Positions 43,701 through 55,700 of a DNA stretch of 64,000 bases are shown one piece after another. The stretch spans positions 139,266,351 to 139,330,350 of the forward strand of contig CP136062.1 in NCBI GenBank assembly GCA_032622095.1, written 5' to 3'. The translations under genes and the position numbers were made by a program. The stretch's first letter is position 1; each line of letters begins with the position of its first letter. Origin of the DNA: Siphonodentalium dalli (Eukaryota; Mollusca; Scaphopoda; Gadilida; Siphonodentaliidae). Below the pieces are notes generated by a model that worked only from the letters and a program-made list of their open reading frames with translations, made no database searches and was not told the DNA's origin.

Positions 43701-46700
43701 ATACATGGGTCAGTAACCAGCTTAGAATAATTATTTTTTTATTTCTTGAATCTATATAAGAACATTAACGCATATAAAAGGCAGCAATTCAAGCCCAGTG
43801 GGAACTAGTCACGTTGCCACCACATATACTGTGTTCAGAGTGCTGGTTATGTATGAACACTATTGATAAATTGTAAATAAGAAACTAATGATCATATGCA
43901 TGGTCAAATGTCATGCAAAATAGTGTCATGGTCACACAACAATATCCCCTAATCGGTCCATGAAAAGAGTCCGTTATAGCTGCATAAATGTATTTGTTGA
44001 AAACGATTATTTTGGTTTCTGGTTGATAGCTGTAGTTATAGCTATCTGATTGTTTTCAGATATGGTATATGGATTATTCATATGAAAAAAATACAGATCA
44101 AGTTTGAATTTAGGTTCGGTCTGCCTCCTTTTACTGCTGTTATGTTGATAATATAAGAATCTGGGCCCAGTTCGAATCTGGGCTACAACCGATGAATTTT
44201 GCGTGACAACTTATAATTTGAGAATACATCATAATGAATTTTCCATCCGTCATTGCTTGATTCAGAAATAGCTAACATTTATAGTTGGAAGCAAAGTTTG
44301 AGTTAATTCAGTGATTTTTCTGTTTTCATTTTTTGGTGTCAAGAAGACATGCATGTTGAGAGCTGACACCGTTCCCTTCAGTATCTGATAGAACTGATTG
44401 TACTCCGTTATCTCACTAGATGCTTTTATCATTGATAGATTACCTCACAGATCCTACAGCAAGCCTGGTGATACAGACATTATTGTTACTGCAGAAGAAG
44501 ACACAGAGCAAAAAGTTAGACAAATACTGTCGCAAAGTGATGAAAGTTTGCAGCTTAGAAGAGGAAACTGAGTCAAATAAGTTAGTATCAATTTTTATTA
44601 GGTCAACTATACAAAGTCAAATTTGAGATATTGCTATGGGTTGGTATCCTTCTTCCGTCTGTGCATGATCCATCACACCTACAGCTCACATCCCTCATCC
44701 GATCATCACCAAACTTCATTTGGATCTTCGGGGTGACCTGGGGATGGCAGCTATCGATATTTTCAGATATTCCATAAAAAACATTGACACCAGCAGCCAT
44801 CTTGGATTTTAAATTTGAATCCATCGTCACAACCTGCTCCCGCATTTGTTGGAGAAATGTTTTGAAAATTGAATGGCATGTTTAGGAACACCTCTAGATG
44901 GGAGCTATCAAACTTTAACGATTTTCGATGAAAAACATGGCTGCCGGCAGCCATCTTGAATTGTACCCTTTGCATGACTAAATTCTTTGCAACACTCTAC
45001 AGACCACATCCCTCATCCGGTTGTCACAAAACTTTATATGGATCTTTTCAGGGTGACCTCAATGGGAGTCATTGATTTTTTCTGAAATTTGTTGAAAAAT
45101 GTGGCCGTCTCTTAAATCTTAAATTTTACTCTTTCCATTGGCACATCCTACAGGCCATATCCCTCATCCGATCATCACCAATCTTTATACAGATCTTCGG
45201 GGTGACGTCTAGATAGGAGCCACTGATTTGTTCCCATATTAGATAAAAAAAAACATGGCCTCTGGTGGCCATCTTGTATTTCCAAGGTATATTCTACATG
45301 TACAGCCTACATTTATTTGACAAATGTTCTGCAAATTTACAAGCATGTTTACGATCACTTCCAGATGGGAGCTATCAAATATGAATGATTTTTTATGGAA
45401 AACTGCTGGTAGCCATCTTGGATTTACTCTTTGCATGATTAAATACATCAGCATGCCCTAAAGTCAACATTTTGAATCCAATCGATCTCAATATGGCTCT
45501 TCAGGTTGACCTCTGGTATTGCTTAAACATTTAAAGTTTCTGCATTCCTTATTGGGTACATTGACTGTTATGTATGACATTATCCCCTCTCCAAGTTGAG
45601 CTACAGTGTTCATGCCACTTTCATTAATCAAGGCATAAAATGTATATCTTATTTTTACTAACCAAATTCAAACACAATTTAAGCACTTTTCAAGGACCAC
45701 AGCTATAATCTTCAAGGACCAGCAAGTAGTGTTTTTATTATATTTTATTTTAGCAATTCTTCAATGGCATGCAGTCATTTGTTCATATGAAAATGGGTTT
45801 TTATCTCATAACTTTGAATGAAAACAATAAAGTGGGTACATGCTTGGAAATTATTACTGAAACAAAAACATCAGGTTAAATTTATTACAATCGTTGACAA
45901 ATATGCTTGTTAAACGTTCAAATTTACTAGAAACAAATCAAATCCTATTCAAGAACAAAAATGAATTCAAGCCCTTTTGAAGAAAGATTTGATATTCACT
46001 GACGTTTTCAAAAAGCGCGGGAGCCCCATTATATGCTTGAGTGTGCACACTGCTATACACATTTTTCTTTTATTGCCAGGTTACCACCAATAATTGAAAA
46101 TGACATTGGTTCTTACATGGTTGAGTGTCTGATCACTGTAGCTAGTCCTGCTACTACCCAATCCATACACAATAAACTCTTCAATGGGAGAGCGGTGACC
46201 TATGCCATGCACCCGGTAGCCAACTTTGTCCTTCAGAAGTTTCTCACTGCGATAGTTGACAAAGATCAGGTGAGCTCAAAAATAGCTTTAAAAGTTTTGC
46301 TAATGTGTGTATATCTTCTTTTTTCTTGAGATATTGCTAACGAAATTTGTGCAAGACTTTGTTGTTAACTGAGATAGTGCATTGATTTTTTGCATAATGA
46401 ACTACTATTGATGAGAATTACATATAGCTAATAGTAGTTGTAAACGACTATGAGTACGTTTGTGAGAATATCATGCTGTTCAAACTTCTTGCCACCCACA
46501 GTAATGTGATATGGTTTTGTTTGCCGTGATTATTTTGTACTTTATTAAGTTTTTATCAGGTCACAGCTTAGCGCTTTGTGTTTCACAACATTCTCATGTT
46601 TCGCAACATTCTAGTGTTTCACGGCGATGAATGATTTGATTGCAACTAAGAGATAGAAATTAAGGCCACATGGCGAACACAAGTTAAGGACACAATCTCA

Positions 46701-49700
46701 GAGTCATCTCCCACATTGAGAATCAGAGAAACAATCTCATACTTACTACTGTATGATGTATTTGTGAGTTTTGTTGACAACCAAAATAGAAAACTAATAA
46801 AACTGTGGTTATGGTAAAATGACAATTGATAGAAAAAACACAAATTCTAATGACATAGTACCCTAATTAAATTATTATCAGAACTAGTCCATTCTGCGAA
46901 ATGTGTCTTATGACAATGAGATGAAAGTGAATTGTGTCATGAAAATTCAGAATTGATCATTAACCCTTCCATGACTGGATCTTCCTGAAATTTTGTGAAA
47001 ACTTTGAAAATGCATTTTCTTATATATGCGAGTCTCCCATAGGAAGCCTCAAATATATAAGATATTAACTTTGACCTGACAATATTTACATTGACCTTGT
47101 AAGCCAGTGCATTCTCTTATATATGCGAGGCTCCCTATGGGAGACTACATATATAAGAGAATGCACTGGCACAGGATCTTATCAGCATTGATAATCATAG
47201 CAAATTTTAAAAAAAATCTTCCATAAATATAGCAACATCTAAAAACTACAGTAATTGATTCATTGAAAAGCTAGTAGAGAATTAAGCTAAGGCAAGCGTT
47301 TGCTTGGAAAAGATTCTGGTTTTGCACATTTTTCTTCCACATGACAAGAAAACACATTTTCCCCAACCAAAGAGTCTATTTTAGATAATAATCCAATGAG
47401 TATACTAAGTCAAATAGTATTGTAACTATATTAACCCTTCCATGACTGAAGCTTCCTGAAATTTTGTGAAAACCCTGTGCCAGTGCATTCTCTTATATAT
47501 GCGAGTCTCCCATGCTGCAGGATAAATTGGGGACAATCCGGGCCATGTGCACCATACAATCAAGCCGGTTTTTATTTTATCAGGACTCAGGAGATCCGGC
47601 CTGTGACGATGGCAATGTGCGTGTTTTGCTTGTCACATGACCAAATCCTCATTCAAAATGTTGGAACAGGTGATTGCTATTCAAAATCAAAGTCAGAATG
47701 AAAGTCAAGAATTATAGTCGATCGACAAGGAACAATGGTAGACCTGTAGGCAGAAAATGAGTGCCTGTGTAATAACAACGCTGCTTGTTTTGCAGATCAT
47801 GACAAGAGGGCGGCAGCAATTATGGCTATTGCTCTTGACCTCAATATGTTATTATTAATAAATATTAGTCTTTAGAAATACATATTAATATAGACCACCA
47901 TGACTAGCTATTATAGAAACTGGCTAGATAGGGTGACCATACCAGTTGGCTATAGAATAAAGTGACTATAGCATGATTATATTTAGGACCGCAGTGCATA
48001 TTGGAAATTCTGACTCGTGTGTGCTGACCAACTGATTTTATCGGGTCCAAAATATCCAGCAGCCGGATTTAACCAGGTACAATCGGGACCACCGTGTGCG
48101 CCGACATTAAGAGAATGCATTGGCCTAACAATATTTACTTCAACCTTGTAAGCCAGTGCACTCCCTTCTATATACGAGGCTCCCTATGGGAGACTCCCAT
48201 ATATAAGAGAATGCACTGGCAATTAATCCTGCACAAGTGCAGCTCCAGTCATAGAAGGGTTAATAACTTTTATTTTCTGTGATTTTCTTAAGGATTCAAC
48301 TACATAATGTAGTCTACAGTGCAGTTTGATATCAGCCACATCTGCATACATGTATATTCTCTTTTCAGTTTGAAGTAATGTTTGAAGAACTTTCACCCCA
48401 TTTAGAAGATTTTTTTGCAGTAAACCACATTGGCGTTGTCGTCAAACTGGCGGAAACATGTCTAAAGTTGGGAGGCAAACAGGAGAAACTTATAAAAGTA
48501 AGCAACTCAATTATTAATCTGTTATAGAATTTGACTTTGAAACTACTATACTTTGGTTATAATAACGCAGATAATGTATGAGAGCATGTTGATTATATAT
48601 TATAAGCATCCATCCTGCTATTAATTTTCACTGAGCCTCGCATGACGCCATAACTACCAGATAAGATTTGTGTAACGTTGTGATCATGCTTTCCAGGTCA
48701 GAATTTGATTACCAATACGACTTTCATCAGACTCGTAAGTTAAATTTCCCAAAAAGAGCTATCAAATCATTCACTAAACACTATGTCAATTACTCATCCC
48801 AGAAATGTGCTATTAAATAGAGTTTTATAATTAATAATGCATCTATATAAATAAATGGAAAGCAGATTTCGTTACAGGATACTTCGTTATTCAAATAGTA
48901 CAACATGATGAGAAATGTTTCACATGTTTCTGATGACGGCATTATTTCTTGTTATTCCTTATATGTTTGATTACAGCTTTTAACGAAGGTGTTTCACTGT
49001 GATGAGCCGAAAGATAGACAGTCCGATTTGCTACGATTAGTTGCCTCAGTGTCCACATTTGAAGTTTATCATCAGACAGAAGAAAAGAAGGAAGAAGCAA
49101 AGGTTTTTATTTGAAAATTCTGTAAATTTACATTGCCTTATGTTCCGCCTCCAGCACGAAACAATGTCTTTGATTGCAGAGTTTCCGCCAGGGGTTGGGG
49201 GAATGTGGCCATATTTAGGAAGCACATACCAGGCTCCATGTCGGGAGAAAATTTTGGTGTTTATCACTGAAAAGTAGCCATTTCCTTGCACTTGAGACAA
49301 CAAGCAGAAACATTGAAGCTTTGTATAGAAACCAAATTAAAACAGATCGTCTTTCTTTGATCTCAAATTAATGAACTAAAAGCATGTAAGCACCACAACA
49401 TACAATGGATACAATGACTTTTATAACAGTAGCAATATTAAAAGCCGACATCAAAGAAATTACTGGGGTTGGAAAGACACATTGTCACACTCAGTGTCAA
49501 GCGTACTCTAGTAGAAATAATTGTTACGTCAGAGCTCATGTCACGTGCTTTGCACATGTTCTGCATGCCTGCTTTCTTTGTATTTTATACAGTACCAATC
49601 AAAACAAGTTGGTGTAAACTCAAAAGCCATTCCTCAGATGGAGATGACCACATGCTAGATTTGTATAATGGATAATAACTAATTTTTTTTTTTTTTCATC

Positions 49701-52700
49701 GCAGGGACTGCAAAAACTCACCTGTGCCCATGGTTGTAGCTCAGTATTCAGTACCCCATCGAATTTGAACAATTTTCGATGAAAAACATGGCCACGGGCA
49801 GCCATCTTGGATTTACTCTTTGCATGACTAAATCATTTGGCACACCTTACAGACCACATCCCTCATCACCGAACTTCATATCGATCTTCGGTTGACCTCT
49901 AGATGGGAGCCATCGATTATTTCCAAAATTTATTATAAAACATGGCTTCCAGCAGCCACCTTGGACTTCAAATTTGAATCCACCGGCACATAACACCCTG
50001 CAGCCCACAATTTTTGGAGAAATGTTTGAAATGAAAATTTATTGTAACTTTTTGTCGTTCCTTCTTTATCATTTTATTCATTGCTCAGCAAAAAATTAAT
50101 GCCTTCCTAAGTTGAGCTACATTGTCATTGACACTTTCAATTAAGAACACAATTTATGGTGAACAACATTATGGAGAGAACGATAGGAGGTTTTTACCTT
50201 TTGTGCTAATAATTCTTCGCAATAAATGTCAAATTGCTATGAATGACCTGGCTGATGGCAGAACATATATATATACCTTTTTCTGGTTCATTGATGGTAA
50301 CACAGTGTAATATTGACAACTTTAAGCCTATGTTTAACCTTTTTCTCTGTCCCGGTTGAACATAAACTCAAAGTCATCAATGTCACACCATGTTATCATC
50401 CATCGACCACAATAATTTATAATGTGAGTACACTACGATTTTCTCTAAGGTTGAGTCGCCCACTACTATAATATATAACATACTAACCACTCAAAATGTT
50501 CTCACTTGGTGCTGACAGAATCCATTATATTTAATTACATAGTATTCTCAAAAAATTAAAAGAAGTGGGTGCCAACAAACACATCTCTGACATTTTAGTA
50601 TAAATAGAACTTGGAAAAATATTCACAAATTATGATCAGCTGGTTGTTCAACCATGTCAGTGTATGATTGGTCAAGACTTTCTCTGGTGAATTAGCTTTT
50701 AGATGACTGCTTTGCATTGGTCGAATGCAGTGACACGTTCTATTGTCTGGTAACCTTTTCTATACTAAATGGATTCTCCCACTCTGTCATAAAAGTATAC
50801 ATTGGAATGATCAATTATTCATTTGGAGGGGTGTTCCTGTTATAAAAGCAGCCAACAGACAGAAAACAGATAATACAAGAGCAGAATGATTCATAATCAT
50901 TGGTGGGAAATGTTCAGATAATAAGTTCAACAAACCAGCTATGAAATTATTATCTGAATATATCAATGAGCATTTAGTATAGAAAGGGTTAAATCGTTCA
51001 CATGGGTGCATTGCATTATAACATAGGGCTACCAAATGTAGCTGGAAAGTTTGATATGCAATAGTGCAAATCAATCTATCTGTTATAAACACGATTATGC
51101 CAAATGCCAAACCTGTCAAATCCCAACACCTAAATCGTTATACTCGTAAATACAAGTCAAAATTCGAAGACTGAGACGCAATCTTTGATCAATTAAACAC
51201 AAGAAACATCATGAGCATGCTTAATTGCCATATAGGGTATGCGTTAGAGATTGTATTGAAAATAGAATCTCTCCATTGTCTAAACATTCATTATGGAATG
51301 CTAATCATTTGATTAGTGGGTCACGTCATTACGCAGTCACAGATGAGTTGACCCTTGGAGCAGGATGGCCCCTATGACATAACACTAAACCTGTAGCAAT
51401 AAACTAAAGCCACTACTGCAAAAGACAAATACCATGTCGATTGTCATGCATGTGCAGATATGTTGTAGGTTTCGCCCATGTATATTATTTCTCCAGTTCT
51501 CTCACTATTAATGTTAACGGAGGACTGTACACTAAATCCGGTCATTTATGGGACCATCTCCTTTTATACTGAACAGAATATATGCAACAAATTGAATGAA
51601 TGAAACAAAGCAAACAACATGGTATTTATAATGAAAACGAATTTATGACTCCAGCCTTAAATTCAATTTTATTATAATTACCATGTTGTTTGCATCTTTC
51701 ATAGAGCATGAGTGCACTAATCCATGGCTCAAATTCATTCATTTGTGTTGCATATATTCTGTTGAGTAGGATGTTGAGTAGAGTACCACTTTAAGCAATT
51801 GAAATGATTTATTTCATGACTAAACTCTCCATATCTGGCAGACAGTTCTCATTGAAATAATCTCCAACTGGGAGTCGAGTCAGAATGCTGACTATCATTG
51901 GACATCAGGTTTTAAATATATTAATTATTCTACCATTCAGGAAGAAGAACAAAAGAAGCCCCAGTCACTGCAGAACGTGGTTTACATGGGATCACTTCTG
52001 CTACAGACCATGTTCAAATTTGGCAATTCTAAGCTTCTCGTTGATGGCTTATTGATGCTCACCCACATCGAGTTGAGGAACCTCATCTGTAATAATATTG
52101 GAGGACATGTGGTTGATGCATTCCTCAAGAGTTCAACTGTTGGCTTCAAAAGCCGGGAGACTTTCATTCAAAAACTAAAGGTATAGGAGAAAATAGTAAC
52201 TGGATTGAAAAATATTCATCGCTTTGCAAGAAATATTACGTACACATTTTCTGTCCGATCATTTCTTAATCATGAAGTAACATGGATTAGCTTGATTTCG
52301 AATTGACAGTGGGTAGAATGGGTCGATTAAAATGAAATTTGGTGTGATTGGAATGTGATTGTTAATTGCGCCAATAATTTTATCTATGCATTCCACAGCG
52401 CAACGGAATATTTTCATTGGACGATACAGTAGTTCCAAGTGTTTGTCTATAAACAATCGTAACGTAACGTTTTTATACATACAATGTATGCGATAATTAT
52501 GATTTGTATAAGAACAATATCTGTCTATTATATAATATTCTTTCTGTTTTTGGCGGTTTTAGTGGATGTGACTATTTAAAAACCTATACCCACAGGGAAA
52601 GCCACCCGTATCTTTAATTAGCACCATCTATCGGCTGAGCCGAGACAATTGCCTAAGAAAAACAAAATTTCATTGGCTATCTTTTTTAGCTGAGGCAAAT

Positions 52701-55700
52701 TTCAGAGCCTGCCAATGTTTTGTTCAAAATTGAAACAAATTGCTGAAGTCATTGTCTTATTATAAATACAACTGTCCGAATATGGAAGTCTGCAGACAGC
52801 AAAAGTTCATTTTTGAATGCAAAAGACTACTGAATTAACACGGATTATCTTTATATAAATCAGCAATGTTAAACCAGACCCACCACAGTTCGCCTTGCTA
52901 ATGGACCAAGTACCAATTGTAAACTGAAGTTATATGTGTAGACCACATAGTGTGGTCGTCAGAGGGTTCGACCCGGAAGAAATTGGTATAGAAGCGGTTT
53001 TGGTGTCATTCGACGCGGGAGAATCTCGTGTATAACATATCCAAAATCCGCTAAAATCCGCTTTGGGCAAAATTCAGGATCCAACATGGCGTCCAACATG
53101 GCTGCCGTTAGTCAAAAGATACTCTGACTGAGATTAATTCGATAACAGTGAGAACAAATGTTGTCATATGTATACAAATGTATACATTTTTGCAAAGGTA
53201 AAATGTTGTGCCACCTGTTTATGGCAAAAATGGAACCCATCGTCCCAGATGGCCGCCAAAATGGCGGCCTAAACTAGAACATTTGAAGTTTTTGCCTAAT
53301 ATCTTAAAGATCAATTCCTGTTGTTTGATAATGGTTCAGACTGGCGACATTGATTAGTCATATTCATGTTAATTCATCATTGGAGCAATGAAAGATACCA
53401 TAAATGGGGTCCCAGACTCATCTACACCCTCAAAAATTCGATTTTACAGAACGCGGTATAAAATTCCACAAAACTCTCCATTGTGATTACAGTCATATAT
53501 CAACAAGAAATGGACAGAACTGTACAATGTAAGTTGGGCATACCAATATCTATAAATACTCCAATTCAATGAAACCCAAATTGGCGCTTTGTCTCAAAAT
53601 GGCTGCCAAAATGGCGGTCAAAATATGGAAAATGGCGGATATTGATCACAGTGTCATTCAATCCATTATAAGTAGTGGTTGATGAATAAAATTGACTAAA
53701 TAAATACGAATGTATACCTCTTTATGATGCCATTATGCTAGCTCTATGTAAAAACTTAAAAATCAGTACCAAAAATGGCTGCCAAAATGGCCACCCGATG
53801 TGAAAAATACTATTGTCTATCACTTCTGTTTATCACTTGTTGCTCTCTGAACTGGGAAACAATGGGTATATTCTTTCAATGATCGTGTCAACTGATCATT
53901 ACAGCAATGACATTTCTAATAGATTAGATCATAGTTTACTCTGGTCCTTCACTAATAAGTTATAACGAATGTGGTATGAAATTTAACCAAAATCGACTTT
54001 GGGGTTCTGGTCACATTTGATATTTAGGGATGAACAGATCTTGTCTACAAAATAATTGATCAAATAGACCAAATAGACAAAAAGAAACAATAAATTTTAT
54101 CTAATATGGTTCCAAAACGAAAATGGTAGACTCTGCCCAGCATATCACATAATGGAAGTTGTGAGTGGTGGATGCAGTTGATAGTTGGCTCATATACATG
54201 TATGTGGCTCATATACATCAAAACTATTTATTTTCAATCTTTTGGTGGCTTCCCGCGGGTTGACAAAATCTCGACTCATCAGTGCTATAATGTCGTATAT
54301 CCATTTTGGCGGGAAATGAGTATTTGATACCATTCGAATCGTGAGAAAAAATCCAATCCGATGGGCCAAACTGTCCTTGCATTGGATGACAAATATTCGC
54401 ACAAACCAGTGAAGCAAATGTCGTATCTATCTCCAGCGATCTTTACAATTATTCGTGCTATGAGGTCGTATGTACAACAGCAGCCAATCGGACGCTTCAG
54501 GTTGTCTACGTGACTTCTGTTTTGTGTTTGTGAATTCTAAAATGTGTGCTATATGGCAGTATCTCCATGTTAGTCACGTGATCATTTGGTGATTTAAATT
54601 TTGTGATTGTTCCACACATTTCTGTATGATGATGCACATGGGTGAATTTTCATAGTGTAGAATAGGCACTTTTTAGTTCATAGACACATGCGATTGCCAC
54701 AATATTTAGCTTAATCTGCATTTATTAGCACAACTTCATTATAGCACGGAAACGAATCGTCGCTGGCATGTCATATCTCCAAACAAGCTATTGCTTTTTA
54801 AAAGAAAACGAGGGAATAAACAGAAAACAATATGTGGTTCAATGAACAGCTAATGTCAGTTTTCATTGGGATAAATACAACAATACGTCATGCTTTGTCA
54901 ACATTAGGAGAAATGTTGTCTAAAAACTTCAACCTTCATTTTCTCGGAAAGTTGAAAATGTGGGTTACATTATAGCACTGATGCAACGAAATATTAACTA
55001 TTCGGGCTCGGCCATCATTTTCAAGTTTCAAGCTGGAACTAAATGTAGCCCATGGATTCCCCATTCGACATGTAAGAAAAGTAGTTTTACTCTGATCTCT
55101 TCCCAGATATCAACTCTCCGGTAAATGGTGATCTCTTATGTTCTAGAAAATACGTGTGCCAAATACATATATGTATGAAGAAACTATCCCCATACATTGT
55201 TTACACATCGACTCCGTAAGTATGTGGAGGTTTTCTTGGACAAGCGGGATTTTCAAACCTCGAAACCGTCTGTACAAACAATAAAAGTTAATAGGAAATG
55301 ACGTTGGATGTAGGTCTAGAGTACGTCGTCCGCATGAAATAGTTTTCGTGTCATTAATTTGCACATATTTCGTGCTCTGATGAGCATGGATGAACGCCTT
55401 ATGTGGCAGTTTGATTGTCTAACATCCGGAAAATAACATGTTCATTGTTCACATTTCTTAGACAAACATGTTGTTAATCACCATGTTCATGTGGCATTTC
55501 TATCCAATGACAACCTTGAAATGCCAGTTAATCAAGCTAAATGGTTGATACATTTACGCCTACGGGTCAGATCCAGCCGTGACGCACATTGTGTCTACAT
55601 ATCATTGATGAAATTCACTAAATGTGTAGAAGATATAGGTGCGTCTATATATGTACTAGAATGTTTCTATCCACATGTATATACCCACAATCGCATGACA

